Part shown: in pieces, positions 35,074 to 44,823 of the stretch
Position numbering within the stretch: position 1 is the stretch's first letter
How the letters are laid out: each line of letters begins with the position of its first letter
Source: Oscillatoria sp. SIO1A7
GTDB lineage: Bacteria > Cyanobacteriota > Cyanobacteriia > Cyanobacteriales > Laspinemataceae
Reading direction: 5' to 3'
Length of the DNA: 64,000 nt
Assembly: GCA_010672965.1 (NCBI GenBank)
Contig: JAAHFN010000007.1
Coordinates: 141,145 to 205,144 of the forward strand
Notes under the pieces: model-generated
Databases searched by the model: none
Told to the model about the DNA's origin: nothing
The model's input: only the letters and a program-made list of their open reading frames with translations
Translations under genes and position numbers: made by a program

Positions 35074-35886
35074 TCAGACAAAAACCCGATGCTGCAAGCA
35101 AGGCATCTGACGCCGCACCTGCTCCAAGCGGGAAGCGCTAATTTCGGCGATCGCCACCCCAGGTTTATCCTCTGCATCGGCCAAAATTACCCCCCAAGGG
35201 TCGATAATCATTGCATGACCGTGGGACTGCCGCCGTCCGTAGTGCTGTCCCGTTTGAGCCGGAGCAACAATATAACAGGTATTTTCAATCGCCCGGGCTT
35301 GGAGGAGTACCTGCCAATGGTCTTTGCCGGTATAAGCGGTAAACGCTGCCGGTACAAACAAAACTTCGGCTCCCTTGCCAGACAAATGTCGGTATAGTTC
35401 GGCAAAACGCACGTCATAACATATTGATAGTCCCAACTGGCCGAAGCGATCGGAACTATAAACCGGAGGTAGGCTAGATCCGGGCTCAACTGTTGCCGAT
35501 TCCCGATAAGTGTTGCCGTCAGGCAAGTTCACGTCAAACAGATGCACTTTCTGATACCGGGCCAGTTCGGTGCCATTGAGGTCCACCAACAAAGCCGTAT
35601 TATAGTTTTTGTTTTCGCTTGCCGGAACTGGGAAGCCACCGCCCAAAATGGTAACTTGAAACTTTTGGGCCATTTTTTTGAGAAATTTTTCGCTTTCCTC
35701 AGCGATCGTCTGGGCCTGTGCTATTTTTTCTTCTTCTGGCCCGAGAAACGAGAAATTTTCCGGCAAACTGACCAACTCCGCTCCCTGGCGAACCGCGAGG
35801 TCAATCAATTCCTCTGCCTGAAGTAAGTTTTTTTCGATGTTGGGGCCGCTGGTCATGGAAATTGCAGCAGCTAAGTAGGATTTCAT
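35074..35886 (-). CDS. Nitrilase-superfamily amidase (Nit/omega-amidase-like)
   Basis: About 270 residues, the normal size. The catalytic triad is visible: Glu44 (SLPENFSF), Lys114 (YQKVHLFDV) and Cys157 (GLSICYDVRF), numbering from TTG 35889; ATG 35886 is the likely start. The ETYRES-like segment and HWQVLLQARAIEN match the Nit1/Nit2 branch, which hydrolyses deaminated glutathione or omega-amides as metabolite repair. The exact substrate cannot be assigned. It is the first gene of a probable two-gene unit with the antiporter. Confidence 0.85.
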   Translation of the reverse strand: MKSYLAAAISMTSGPNIEKNLLQAEELIDLAVRQGAELVSLPENFSFLGPEEEKIAQAQTIAEESEKFLKKMAQKFQVTILGGGFPVPASENKNYNTALLVDLNGTELARYQKVHLFDVNLPDGNTYRESATVEPGSSLPPVYSSDRFGQLGLSICYDVRFAELYRHLSGKGAEVLFVPAAFTAYTGKDHWQVLLQARAIENTCYIVAPAQTGQHYGRRQSHGHAMIIDPWGVILADAEDKPGVAIAEISASRLEQVRRQMPCLQHRVFV

Positions 35887-36342
35887 CAATACAGCTAATC
35901 AGTCTCTAATTCCAACAGTATATTTTTCTATTTTTGCTTGCAATGCGGCCGAGGCGCACCATCAAATCATATTTTGCAAGCCATCAATAGACTCTAATCT
36001 CTCGTTGCAGCCATTGCTCTAGGGAGGGGGCGATAGCTTCGCTCTCCCTGGCGGTGCGCGGGGGGATTGCCCCTACAAAACACTATATTTGGGTATTTTG
36101 CGTAAGTCCTGACAAAAATATAATCCTGTCAATAGCTTTCCCAGAATTCAAAACAGAGCGTGACTAATTTGGCTTCGCTCCGACTGCCCCCAGGCTATTA
36201 CTGCCTGCATTACTGTGGCTTATTTGTAGCTCGCGAGTTTCTGCAATAAGAAATAAGAGCGATCGCATCCTATTGGTCGGTAGGATCGCAATAACCAATA
36301 ATACTGGATATTTTGTCAGGTTCAAATCGACTCCGGGCAATA

Positions 36343-36478
36343 TAGCGTTTCTCGCTCTTGATGTGAGGTGTCTGGGGGATACAATATCCCAATAGGGGAA
36401 TTACCGTTCCACAGCCGAGATCGTCGCTCGCGATGCTGTCGCCCCTACGTTTCTTTTATTACAATTTGAGAAAGGCTA
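36343..36478. mobile_element. Family A miniature element
   Basis: It runs from TAGCGTTTCTCGCTCTTGAT to CAATTTGAGAAAGGCTA with TA on both sides (36341-36342, 36479-36480). Confidence 0.9.
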
Positions 36479-36485
36479 TAACTTA

Positions 36486-36625
36486 TATCAAGTCAGGTTA
36501 AATACCCACAGAAAAAATTTAGAATCTCCCGTAGGACGGGCGTCCCGCCTGTCCCCCCCCGCCCGTAAGACTTTTCGGAAGCCCGTCCTACGCAGAAGCT
36601 TTGGGGCATTCAAACCGACATGATA
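36486..36625. mobile_element. Family B miniature element
   Basis: It runs from TATCAAGTCAGGTTAAATAC to CAAACCGACATGATA and is flanked by TTA on both sides (36483-36485, 36626-36628). The core is a degraded GTAGGACGGGCG hairpin. It lies seven bases from the preceding family A copy. Confidence 0.9.
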
Positions 36626-36848
36626 TTAGCGTTCATATCTCCGCTAGCCAAGAAATAGGCGCTCGCAGAGATTGCCTCTCTCGTCATAAATAGAATCAAA
36701 CTCTCTTTCTAACGCAACCTATAGCAATCCCAAATGATTTAGAATATAATTGTGAACCCAAAAAAAAACAGGTGGGTGCAAACAGGTGGGCGCAAAAATT
36801 ACCGATTTTTGCAAATATCTAAGATATCCCGAACAATTTAGAATTGCC

Positions 36849-36959
36849 AGGACTTACGCAAAATATCCATACCCCGATATTTGTAGGGGCAATCCCTCGA
36901 TCGCACTGTCAAGTCAGCGAAGCTATCGCCCCTATTCCTGGCGTAGATGCGTAAGTCCT
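36849..36959. mobile_element. Family C repeat element
   Basis: Ends AGGACTTACGCA and TGCGTAAGTCCT are exact inverted repeats. AATTGC occurs just outside both ends, a possible target duplication. Confidence 0.75.
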
Positions 36960-37137
36960 AATTGCTATAAGTTACGCGCCTACACCCGCCTACCCATTAA
37001 ATGCGGTCCCGTATTGCGATCGAGGTTCCCAGGACTTGCGCGTGGCATTTATGCGCCTGTATAGCAGTAAGCGATTAGCTGTCAGCGGTCAGCAGTCCTA
37101 GCTCATTCCTGCCAACAAGCGCACTCTTAGGATCTTG

Positions 37138-37245
37138 TATAGCAGTAAGCAGTCAGCTATCAGCAGTCAGCTTTTAGCACAAGCCTTGCCGTTACTAGCA
37201 AGGAGCGAGATTTGAACTGTCCTAACTTTAATGCGTAGTGCTATA
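37138..37245. mobile_element. Family D repeat element
   Basis: TATAGCAGTAAGCAGTCAGC at the left and TGCGTAGTGCTATA at the right. A partial copy precedes it at 37060 and another full copy follows at 37365-37524. Confidence 0.65.
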
Positions 37246-37364
37246 ACTGTCAAATACCTTAATCGGTAGTGCTGTATTTTGTATAAGCCTCGATATTAGG
37301 GCCTCATAATTGACCTGGCGTCGATGGCTAATTTTTGCTTGCTAGGAGGCGATCGCCCCAGTCA

Positions 37365-37524
37365 TATAGCAGTAAGCAGTCATGCGATCGGCAGTCAGCC
37401 CTATGCCCCGGAGGGCAGGCTTCGCCTACGACTTCGCTCAGGACATGCTTTTAGCACAAGCCTTGCCGTTACTAGCCTTGGAGCGAGATTTGAATTGTCC
37501 GTTCCTTGAGTGCGTAGTGCTATA
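37365..37524. mobile_element. Family D repeat element
   Basis: It has the same ends as the copy at 37138, with an extra insert reading CCCCGGAGGGCAGGCTTCGC in its middle. Confidence 0.6.
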
Positions 37525-37598
37525 TGAAAAAAAATTGAAAAAAAATTTCCCAAGGTTGTCACATTTTAAAAACTCGTGCTATTATCGATCTAGTTTCA

Positions 37599-37672
37599 CG
37601 GGATGTAGCGCAGCTTGGTAGCGCGCCTGCTTTGGGAGCAGGATGTCGCAGGTTCAAATCCTGTCATCCCGA
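37599..37672 (+). tRNA. tRNA-Pro (anticodon TGG)
   Basis: 74 bases form a cloverleaf. Acceptor CGGGATG pairs with CATCCCG and A is the discriminator. The D arm contains AGCGCAGCTTGGTAGCGC. The anticodon stem CCTGC/GCAGG holds the loop TTTGGGA, giving TGG. The T arm GCAGGTTCAAATCCTGT is canonical. There is no encoded CCA. It reads all or most proline codons. A possible -10 (TATTAT, around 37580) lies upstream. Confidence 0.97.
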
Positions 37673-38658
37673 TTTTTTATATAAAAAAACAAGCCTTTAC
37701 GCATTTATATCTGCGATCTGCATTGAAGGCGAAATCAAAGGATCCAGCAACATACAGGGCAGGTTATTGATTGGTCCCTAAGTCATCAGACCCTATCGAT
37801 TGGGCGCGATGGGGTATTCAGGAGGGACAAGGGACAAGGGAGACAACCCTACCTTTTTCCCAGCAAGAGCGATCGCGTAGATATTATAGCGGTCCAGCTC
37901 TGGTTTAGCTGCTTTTTTATTGTTTGGTGTTTTGAAGTGTCGCCTAAGCTGAGGCGTTGAGAGTATTATATAAATATCGTGATAGCAGAACTTTGCGTCT
38001 CCCCAATACCCAAGTAAGTTGAAAGCCAAGTGAGTTGAAAGCGATCGGACATTGCCTCTGGAACTCTTGTCGAAAGACCCTAGTCGGTGAAACAAATCAA
38101 TCTCAGGCTCCTGCCTTTCAAGTCTTATACCCAAGGAATGGGCGCGAGCTATTTGGGTGCGAGCTATCATAGGCATAAGAGGGCAATTTGGGTATCGCTG
38201 CCGATCGCAGAGAGCTTGGGGAGGTAAGTCTTAGGCGAGGATGAGTCTGAAAAAGGACCTACGCAAAAGCTCGACTCGTAGGGTACGCGCCAAGCATAGA
38301 AATCTATATATAGATATAGGTCTGGCAAATTGCGTAAGTCCTATGAAACAGCGAACCCACAATACCAAAGAGAAAACAATTAGGAGTCAATTGACTATGC
38401 GTTATGGCAATATTGGCCTAGATTGAAATAGGAAGCCAGTGCGATTAACAAAGGAGAAAAATCTCCATTAGGTGCTAAACTAAGATGAAAAAAAATTTGC
38501 GATAGTAAAATAGGTTTAAAAAACTGACTAGAAAAAACGTATCGCTCGAAAAAAGAGAAAAAGAATTGCGATCGCTATGGAGCGCATCCCTAAGGCAAAC
38601 AGCGAATTTTAAGTATTGATGATAGGCGTTTATTACAGTGTCGAGAGCAGGTAGATTT
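37673..38658. other. Gene-free region before tic22
   Basis: No gene was supported. It contains a family C element at 38254-38342 (AGGACCTACGCA ... TGCGTAAGTCCT). The open frames in it have no family features or binding sites. Confidence 0.6.
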
Positions 38659-39417
38659 ATGAAATTATTAGCGCGATCTTTAGCGGTATTGGGTTTGGTG
38701 GGCAGCATGGTACTAGCACCGTCTCTAAAAGGAGACATACGGGTGCTGGCTTTACCACCGGAACAAATCCTGGACAAACTGCGCCCGGTTCCGGTGTTCA
38801 CAATTACTAACGAACAAGGGGCTCCCCTAGTAGCTTCAATATCCAACGAAGGCGAAAATGCTTCGGTGGCTGGGGTGTTTATCAACCGAAGCGATGCTGA
38901 AAATTTTGTCAACCAGCTTACCCAGAGAAATCCCGAACTAGCAAATACGGTCAAAGTAGTGCCCGTTTCTCTAGCAGAAGTTTACGAGATGCAGCAAGCT
39001 AACGCTGGCTCTGGAGATCGGCCGCTTTCATTTGACTATGTGGCCGCAGCAAATCAGGTAGATTTGGCCAGGGCAGTGCTAGCACAAAACGGCCAAGATG
39101 GAGCTAAATTTAACGGCGTGCCTCTATTCTTGGCAACCGGCGGTCAGGAGAACGGTTATTTAACCATCGAGCAGGGAAACCAGCAAGTGATTCCTCTATT
39201 TTTTCAGAAAGCAGACTTAGAGGGATTGCTCGGTCGCTTGCAAAGTCAGCAGCCAGATTTAGCAGGCTCGGTCAGCATCCAAGTGGTTAACCTACAGGGA
39301 GTTTTTAAGCTGTTGCAAGATAGTAACGACCAGCAGTTAGATAAAATTGTCTTGATTCCGCCCCGGGAATCCCTGGAATATATTCGGGATCTTCAGGGAA
39401 GTCAGTCTGGCCAGTAA
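38659..39417 (+). CDS. tic22: Tic22-family periplasmic protein
   Basis: About 252 residues from ATG 38659 (GTG 38638 adds seven residues). A signal peptide (MKLLARSLAVLGLVGSMVLA) is followed by two related halves, each with the Tic22 pattern: VPVFTITNEQGAPLVASI with AGVFINRSDAENFVNQL, and GVPLFLATGGQENGYLTIEQ with IPLFFQKADLEGLLGRL. Cyanobacterial Tic22 is a periplasmic/thylakoid chaperone-like protein linked to outer-membrane biogenesis. It is 52 bases upstream of prmC in the same direction. Two Tic20 homologues lie 7 kb away. Confidence 0.88.
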   Translation: MKLLARSLAVLGLVGSMVLAPSLKGDIRVLALPPEQILDKLRPVPVFTITNEQGAPLVASISNEGENASVAGVFINRSDAENFVNQLTQRNPELANTVKVVPVSLAEVYEMQQANAGSGDRPLSFDYVAAANQVDLARAVLAQNGQDGAKFNGVPLFLATGGQENGYLTIEQGNQQVIPLFFQKADLEGLLGRLQSQQPDLAGSVSIQVVNLQGVFKLLQDSNDQQLDKIVLIPPRESLEYIRDLQGSQSGQ

Positions 39418-39469
39418 TGGCAATTGTATTTGACAAAATAAGGAATTGTAGAGGATTGACTGGGAATAA

Positions 39470-40375
39470 ATGACTGTTGTCTCGGGGAACGAACTTTGGC
39501 AGTGGCGTCGCGTTGCTCGCCAGAATGCCAAAGCAGGAGGGATATCGCCAGAGGAAGTAGATTGGCTATTGCGAGAAGTGGCCGGTCTAGATAAGTTGGT
39601 ATTGCGTTGGGAATCTTTTAAAGAGCGATCGCACATACAAATAGAAAGACCTCTAAGTGAATTAACCCAACTCTGGCAGCGTCGCCTTGAGGAAAAGTTC
39701 CCATTACAGTATGTCGCTGGGGTAGCACCTTGGCGAAATTTTTCCCTAGCAGTCACTCAGAGCGTTTTAATTCCCAGACCGGAGACAGAATACCTAATTG
39801 ACCTGAGCGTAGAGGCTTGTAGGGACCGAATAGATTCGGTCTCTCCTCCTTTGCAAAAAGGACATTGGGCGGACTTGGGCACGGGAAGCGGGGCGATCGC
39901 CCTAGGACTGGCAGAAGTTTTCAAAGAAGCGACAATTCATGCCACCGACTGCTCCGCCGAAGCAATAGCGATCGCACAGCAAAATGCTTGGCGCTGCAAT
40001 CTTAACAACCAAATCAAATTTTATTTGGGTTCTTGGTTTGAGCCGCTATCAGCTCTCAAAGGTCAACTCAGCGGCGTAGTAGCCAACCCCCCCTACATCC
40101 CCAGCGCTATAGTGCCCCAACTTCAACTAGAAGTGAGCAGACACGAACCTCACCTAGCTTTAGATGGAGGTCCTGATGGCTTAGATTGCATCCGCCACAT
40201 TATCAATACCGCACCATCTTATCTGCGTTCGGGAGGAGTCTTACTTATAGAGATGATGGCCGGTCAGGCACCCTTAGTATGCGAGTTTCTGCATCGTCAC
40301 GGCAGCTACAACTCAATTAAAATTTGCTCTGACTTAGCCGGAATCGAGAGATTTGCCTTAGCTTATAGATCCTAA
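39470..40375 (+). CDS. prmC: Release factor glutamine methyltransferase
   Basis: 301 residues. PrmC/HemK methylates the GGQ glutamine of release factors using SAM. The helical N-domain reads QYVAGVAPWRNF and LIPRPETEYLI. The SAM site WADLGTGSGAIALGLAEVF and the substrate motif VVANPPYIPS are diagnostic. It lies close to a threonylcarbamoyl-AMP synthase gene, as often seen in bacteria. It probably shares transcription with tic22. Confidence 0.95.
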   Translation: MTVVSGNELWQWRRVARQNAKAGGISPEEVDWLLREVAGLDKLVLRWESFKERSHIQIERPLSELTQLWQRRLEEKFPLQYVAGVAPWRNFSLAVTQSVLIPRPETEYLIDLSVEACRDRIDSVSPPLQKGHWADLGTGSGAIALGLAEVFKEATIHATDCSAEAIAIAQQNAWRCNLNNQIKFYLGSWFEPLSALKGQLSGVVANPPYIPSAIVPQLQLEVSRHEPHLALDGGPDGLDCIRHIINTAPSYLRSGGVLLIEMMAGQAPLVCEFLHRHGSYNSIKICSDLAGIERFALAYRS

Positions 40376-40379
40376 AATT

Positions 40380-40474
40380 AGGACTTGCGCTTTCCTGCAG
40401 GATTTAACTATGATAAGATCGTAAGTTTGGTACGCGGTGCGGCACCCTACAAATATTGTCTCTGCGTAATTCCT
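40380..40474. mobile_element. Family C repeat element between prmC and tsaC
   Basis: It is bounded by AGGACTTGCGC and GCGTAATTCCT and starts four bases after the prmC stop. Confidence 0.65.
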
Positions 40475-40567
40475 GTAAATGTGCAATGATTAATTAATTG
40501 CAGATTAATCGCGAGGTTCGAGCCCTCAGAAATTATTTACCAGCCCAAAAAAAAATTCTCCCCAGAA

Positions 40568-41173
40568 ATGACGCTAGTTTCTATAGAAACCCTAATTGCA
40601 GGTGCCCGCTCCGGTCATCTAGTAAGTTTTCCTACAGATACCGTACCAGCCTTAGCTGCCAGACCCGATCGCTCGGAATTAATCTTTGCAGCGAAGGAGC
40701 GCAGCCATGAAAAACCACTGATTTTGATGGGGGCGACCCCAGAGCAACTCTGGCCGTTCGTGACCGGCAGCCAGTCAGAGTTGCTTTTGTGGCGGGAACT
40801 GGCTGACAAGCATTGGCCTGGAGCCCTGACTTTAGTATTACCGGCTTCGGGGATAGTGCCAAAGGCAATGAATCCAAAGGATCCGACGACCATCGGCATT
40901 AGAATACCCAATCGCAAAGTGGCCTGCCAAATTCTCGAAGAGACTGGTCCGCTTGCTACCACCAGTGCCAATAAGAGCGGTCGGCCTCCCCTACAAACAA
41001 TGGCAGAGATAGAGGCTGAGTTTGCGGAAGTGCTGGCGCTCGATTTTATGGACCGCCATTTAAAAAGAGAAGGCCAAGCTCCTAGCGGTCTTCCTTCCAC
41101 TGTGGTCAAATGGACCGGTAATAGCTGGGAAATCTTGCGTAAGGGCTCGGTAAGGTTAGAATTTTTAGGTTAA
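40568..41173 (+). CDS. tsaC: Threonylcarbamoyl-AMP synthase (Sua5/YciO/YrdC family)
   Basis: 201 residues, single YrdC-like domain. It makes L-threonylcarbamoyl-AMP for t6A37 tRNA modification. Motifs: LVSFPTDTVPALAARPD, KERSHEKPLILM, WPGALTLVLPA, IGIRIPNRKVA, and GPLATTSANKSGRPP. It lacks the Sua5 C-terminal domain, so it is the short YrdC/TsaC form. It lies just before a kinase-like gene (20-base gap), with prmC upstream across a repeat. Confidence 0.9.
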   Translation: MTLVSIETLIAGARSGHLVSFPTDTVPALAARPDRSELIFAAKERSHEKPLILMGATPEQLWPFVTGSQSELLLWRELADKHWPGALTLVLPASGIVPKAMNPKDPTTIGIRIPNRKVACQILEETGPLATTSANKSGRPPLQTMAEIEAEFAEVLALDFMDRHLKREGQAPSGLPSTVVKWTGNSWEILRKGSVRLEFLG

Positions 41174-41192
41174 TGAGAATCTTGATAATATT

Positions 41193-42152
41193 ATGGCTTT
41201 AAGCAACTGGGTGGACCTTGGAGTTGGCCTGGGATTGGGTGTGGGGATTGGTTGGCTATTTCGATCGAGGCAGGCCGGGGATAGTACCCCCCCACAAGCT
41301 GAAGCAATTTCAGATGGCAATGAAGAACCCCCGCAGGCAGAATTAATCCAGTCTATACAAAAAGAACTAAAGCAAACTACAGCGGCTTATGGTATGGCTG
41401 CTGAAATGTGCGGGTTTAAAGCAGGTTTTCTGGCTCGGGTTGCTCACGAACTGCGATCGCCCATCAACGGACTAATTGGTTCGCATCAATTAATTCTCTC
41501 GGATCTCTGCGACGACCCAGCAGAAGAGCGAGAAGTATTAAATCAAGCCAATCAATCAGCCCTGCAAATGGTTGAAATGCTAGATAGGATTCTAGACGTA
41601 GCCAGAACCGAACATGGCAGCAACCCCCTGACCCTAGAAGCCCTCCAACTAGCCCAGGTATTTGAGGAAGTCTATTACCTTACCAACCTGCAAGCTGCCA
41701 ATCGCAATATCTCCCTGAAAGTATTGGCTCCAGATCCAAATCTATACGTCTGCGCAGACGAGCGATGGCTGGTTCAAGTGCTAGTAAATTTGGTAGATGA
41801 AGCCATTAATCCCGCTACATATGGCAGCATTTCTATTAACGCCCAAGCATCGCCAGATACTAAATTTGTCTGGATATGGATTGATGCTCCATATCCAGAT
41901 GAAATTTGGAGCGAAGCGGTTGATTTACTCCAAACAGAGCCGGGATTAGACCCCCCCGGGCGGGAAAATGGCAGGGTCTCCCTAGGTCTGTCCCTATTTA
42001 TGAATCATACAATTATGGAGTTGATGCAGGGACGACTCGAAGCTATGGAGATTCCGCCATCTGTAGAAGCAGAACCAAATATTAGGCGGATTCAATGCTC
42101 GCTTCCACTAACGATTCTAGAACCGGCGATTCCCGAGCAGGAAGGGGACTGA
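41193..42152 (+). CDS. Sensor histidine kinase-like protein with degenerate ATPase domain
   Basis: 319 residues. One N-terminal membrane segment (LGVGLGLGVGIGWLF) anchors it. The HisKA dimerisation domain has the phospho-acceptor motif VAHELRSPINGLIGS. The ATPase part has an N-box-like LVQVLVNLVDEAIN, in which the usual asparagine is aspartate. The G boxes are not well conserved (SLGLSLFMNHTIMELMQGRL), so catalytic activity is doubtful. No sensory domain or response regulator gene is adjacent. Its 3' end overlaps the convergent GNAT gene by 71 bases. Confidence 0.8.
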   Translation: MALSNWVDLGVGLGLGVGIGWLFRSRQAGDSTPPQAEAISDGNEEPPQAELIQSIQKELKQTTAAYGMAAEMCGFKAGFLARVAHELRSPINGLIGSHQLILSDLCDDPAEEREVLNQANQSALQMVEMLDRILDVARTEHGSNPLTLEALQLAQVFEEVYYLTNLQAANRNISLKVLAPDPNLYVCADERWLVQVLVNLVDEAINPATYGSISINAQASPDTKFVWIWIDAPYPDEIWSEAVDLLQTEPGLDPPGRENGRVSLGLSLFMNHTIMELMQGRLEAMEIPPSVEAEPNIRRIQCSLPLTILEPAIPEQEGD

Positions 42153-42570
42153 ACTCCGGCTGATTGTACAAAACCATTGTGGTGCTGGGATTGTAATCGA
42201 AACCAATACGTTCGTAAAAACGCTCTTTATAGGTGGTCATTAGATAAACCCGCTCGACTCGGCTCATCAGAGGGTGACTCAATAAAGTTTGAACTAGCTT
42301 TCGCCCCAATCCCGCACCTTGATATTCCGGGTGAATTACTACATCCCAGATAGTGGCCCGGAAGATACCGTCTGAGGTAGCGCGGCCAAAGCCAATCAGG
42401 CGCTCTCCATCCCAGACAGTTACTGTCGGACAGCTATTGGCGATCGCTACTTCCAGATCGGATAACGATCTCCCCGTTGCCCAAAATGCCGATATCTCAA
42501 ATAGCGACTTCACTTCTTTAATATCTATCTCTTCTTTGCGATCGGAAAATCTAATATGACGGCAATCCAT
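42082..42570 (-). CDS. GNAT-family N-acetyltransferase
   Basis: 162 residues. The GNAT core is clear: IGFGRATSDGIFRATIWDVV, then the acetyl-CoA loop HPEYQGAGLGRKLVQTLL (about 78-95), and the closing YKERFYERIGFDYNPSTTMV. It resembles the Ycf52-type acetyltransferases of cyanobacteria and plastids. The substrate is unknown. It converges on the kinase-like gene with overlapping 3' ends. Confidence 0.85.
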   Translation of the reverse strand: MDCRHIRFSDRKEEIDIKEVKSLFEISAFWATGRSLSDLEVAIANSCPTVTVWDGERLIGFGRATSDGIFRATIWDVVIHPEYQGAGLGRKLVQTLLSHPLMSRVERVYLMTTYKERFYERIGFDYNPSTTMVLYNQPEFSPLPARESPVLESLVEASIESA

Positions 42571-42603
42571 TTTTAGCTATACCTTTCTAAATTTTACTGA
42601 TTA

Positions 42604-42819
42604 CTAAACTGGTACTGTAGTTATAGTTGTACTTTTCCCGGGCTCTGGTTGCTTCTTAAGCCTTAAGACCTTTGTTGATGTTTTTGAATCTCTTGCAAAA
42701 GTTAAGGCAATAATCGGAGCGTATAATTCTTTTCCGATTAAATCCTTGCATAGCAAGTATTTCATTAGCAGCCGTTCTCCTTGGCGTTTTTGCGCAAATG
42801 ATTTAGGCTCGCCATACAT
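42604..42819 (-). CDS. Small hypothetical protein (weak)
   Basis: 71 residues, basic (FAQKRQGERLLMKYLLCKDL; LRLKKQPEPGK). There is no family resemblance, and only a weak AGAG lies upstream of the ATG. It fills a gap downstream of nothing obvious and may be spurious. Confidence 0.3.
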   Translation of the reverse strand: MYGEPKSFAQKRQGERLLMKYLLCKDLIGKELYAPIIALTFARDSKTSTKVLRLKKQPEPGKSTTITTVPV

Positions 42820-43125
42820 GATATTACTCTTTGCTCGACTAAGTCAATGCAATAGGTTGCTATTTCGAGTCATTTATATATATATTTCCTGACATTACAG
42901 CAAGCAACAACGATCTTAACTTATCCTTAATTTTTTAATTGCGAGTCCGTAACTATTAATACTAAATCCGGTTTATAAAGAATGTTTTCAACCCTGGGGG
43001 AGCCCTTCTTGGGCGCTTGTTTTGTGAGCCGCGCCAAGCGCCTGGGAGGCGGGGCTGAAGGCGTCAGGTTAAAGAGCGATCGTATCATATCTCTACAATC
43101 TCTACAATCTAGAGATATGAATTGC

Positions 43126-43157
43126 AAAAAGGCACGCCCTCAGCAGAGCGCGCCTTT
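43126..43157 (-). terminator. Terminator of the L21-L27 unit
   Basis: On the minus strand AAAGGCGCGC pairs with GCGTGCCTTT (one G-U pair) around a loop of about 10 bases and ends in T's. It is 26 bases after the rpmA stop. Confidence 0.7.
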
Positions 43158-43182
43158 GATAACAGCTATTTAACTATTATAC

Positions 43183-43470
43183 TTAACTCTCAGCAGCTAC
43201 GGGTTCTGCAGTATTTGATGTAGCATAGACGCTCACTTTTTGGCGGCTCTTTCCTTTTCTTTCAAAAGCCACAACGCCATCAATCAAGGCAAATAGAGTA
43301 TCGTCGTTGCCGATACCGACATTAGAACCAGGATGAAACTTAGTTCCTCTCTGACGCACCAAAATATTGCCCGCTTTAACCACCTGGCCGCCATAGCGTT
43401 TGACCCCCAGGCGTTTAGATGTGGAATCGCGACCGTTGCGAGTGCTACCCGTTCCTTTCTTGTGAGCCAT
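43183..43470 (-). CDS. rpmA: 50S ribosomal protein L27
   Basis: 95 residues, typical length. [20 protein letters not shown] and [20 protein letters not shown] are diagnostic. The protein's N-terminus reaches the peptidyl transferase centre. It is the second gene of the rplU-rpmA unit, 104 bases after rplU with a family C fragment in the gap, and is followed by a terminator. Confidence 0.98.
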   Translation of the reverse strand: MAHKKGTGSTRNGRDSTSKRLGVKRYGGQVVKAGNILVRQRGTKFHPGSNVGIGNDDTLFALIDGVVAFERKGKSRQKVSVYATSNTAEPVAAES

Positions 43471-43515
43471 AGTTGTTTCTGTCCTCCTTGCAATTTATCT
43501 ATTTAAAAGCGATCG

Positions 43516-43563
43516 GCACTTACGCAGATACTCTTTTATGTAGGGTGCTAGAAGCGCAAGTCC
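43516..43563. mobile_element. Short family C element between rplU and rpmA
   Basis: The left end CACTTACGCAGA and right end GCGCAAGTCCT are worn inverted repeats, only 48 bases apart, sitting inside a ribosomal protein operon. Confidence 0.5.
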
Positions 43564-43574
43564 TAGCTAACAAT

Positions 43575-43997
43575 TTATTCTGGAGCTTGGCTCAAATCCG
43601 CTGTTTCTGTAGCAGCCTCGGCTTCCCCAGATGGAGAAATCGGGGCAGCGGCGTCTGCCGGGGCAGAACCCAATACCGAACCATTGATACTGATCGAGTT
43701 AACCATCAAGCGAGTCAGCTCCTGTCGATGACCTCGCTTCTTGCGAGTTTTCTTTTTGGGGCGCATCTTATATACGATAACTTTGCGGCCTCGCAGGTGC
43801 TGCATCGCAGTTGTCTCGACGGTAGCTCCTTCGACAAAAGGTCGGCCGATATGCGTAGTCCCGTCGTGATTTACTAGCAAGACTTTGTTCACCAAAAGGT
43901 TTTGTTCTGGTTCCACAGCGAGCCGATCCACATCGTAGAAGCGACCGGGCTCTACTCGCAGTTGCTTGCCGCCGGTTTCGATAATTGCGTAAGTCAT
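43575..43997 (-). CDS. rplU: 50S ribosomal protein L21
   Basis: 140 residues. The core is canonical ([60 protein letters not shown]). The C-terminal 40 residues are an acidic alanine-rich tail ([20 protein letters not shown]) beyond the bacterial norm. It is transcribed with rpmA. Confidence 0.97.
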   Translation of the reverse strand: MTYAIIETGGKQLRVEPGRFYDVDRLAVEPEQNLLVNKVLLVNHDGTTHIGRPFVEGATVETTAMQHLRGRKVIVYKMRPKKKTRKKRGHRQELTRLMVNSISINGSVLGSAPADAAAPISPSGEAEAATETADLSQAPE

Positions 43998-44188
43998 AAA
44001 GGTTGCGTGAAAAAAAGCCGTACAGGTAGCTGGTTTATTTCGTTACGGGAGTCCCAGCATTTGCGAAGTCTTAACCCGATCCGAGCAAAAAAGTAAACAG
44101 CCAACTTACCATTGTAGCAAACTGGCACAGTTTACCAAGGACGAACCTAAAAAATATACAGATGAAAGCCTGCTTCCTTCTATAGCCT

Positions 44189-44518
44189 TTAAGCCTCTAC
44201 TACCGCTGGTTCTGGCTGAGGCTCTCGGACTTCTTGCTTGATAGTTAGATAGCGAATGACTTCTTCGCTTAAGCGCATATTCCGCTCTAAAGCTGCGACA
44301 ATCTTTCCATCACAAGTGTAGTTCATCTGGATATAGATACCTTCGCGATGCTTGCCTATTTCATAGGCCAGACGGCGTTTGCCACGGTGTTGGGTTTCTA
44401 TGACCTCTGCTGAGTTCTCGCGCAGGAAGTTTTGATATTTAGCGATCGCCACCTCCGTTTGCTCCTCGGTCATATCCGGGCGCAGAATATACATTGTTTC
44501 GTAAACTAACTTCTTCAT
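44189..44518 (-). CDS. rpsF: 30S ribosomal protein S6
   Basis: 109 residues from ATG 44518, chosen because GGAG lies 7 bases upstream and the family starts at [15 protein letters not shown]; the longer frame to 44614 is non-coding. [20 protein letters not shown] and [16 protein letters not shown] complete the S6 fold. It lies 191 bases upstream of rplU in the same orientation. Confidence 0.97.
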   Translation of the reverse strand: MKKLVYETMYILRPDMTEEQTEVAIAKYQNFLRENSAEVIETQHRGKRRLAYEIGKHREGIYIQMNYTCDGKIVAALERNMRLSEEVIRYLTIKQEVREPQPEPAVVEA

Positions 44519-44823
44519 CAGACTCCTATCCTTATGAACTACAAGACCTCTTTTTACTGACGGGACCTTCAATATTCTCTGCTTCGCAAAGAAGTACCGC
44601 AGCGATCGCCACAAAAGAAGTAAGGTATTACAATGTTGGGGATTTCGATCCCTTTCTTAAATACCGACCTAAATTATTACCTCATGGAAAAACAAAAACG
44701 GGGTTACCCTTGCAAGAAGTCACCCTTGCAAGAATCTAAATTTATAGCATAAGCTATCTTTTTAGGGCACCAGTCTCGTTTTTTTGCAGCTATACTAAAC
44801 CCAAAACCCCAGAACGAGAGTTT

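Larger units (their letters stand above)
35890..37598. other. 1.7-kb gene-free region filled with mobile repeats
   Basis: I find no gene. The content is a worn family C right end near 36100-36113, family A (36343-36478), family B (36486-36625), family C (36849-36959) and family D pieces (37060-37137, 37138-37245, 37365-37524), with CAGCGGT-type heptads in the D copies. The predicted short proteins here are repeat translations. Confidence 0.8.

Noticed and set aside
36786-37621. Several short plus-strand open frames
   Set aside because: They lie on family C and D repeats and on sequence leading into tRNA-Pro.
37793-38176. 127-codon minus-strand open frame
   Set aside because: No family resemblance, no ribosome binding site, and part of the sequence is repeat-like.
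40512-40540. GAGGTTCGAGCCCTC resembling a tRNA T arm
   Set aside because: No acceptor, D or anticodon stems can be formed around it.
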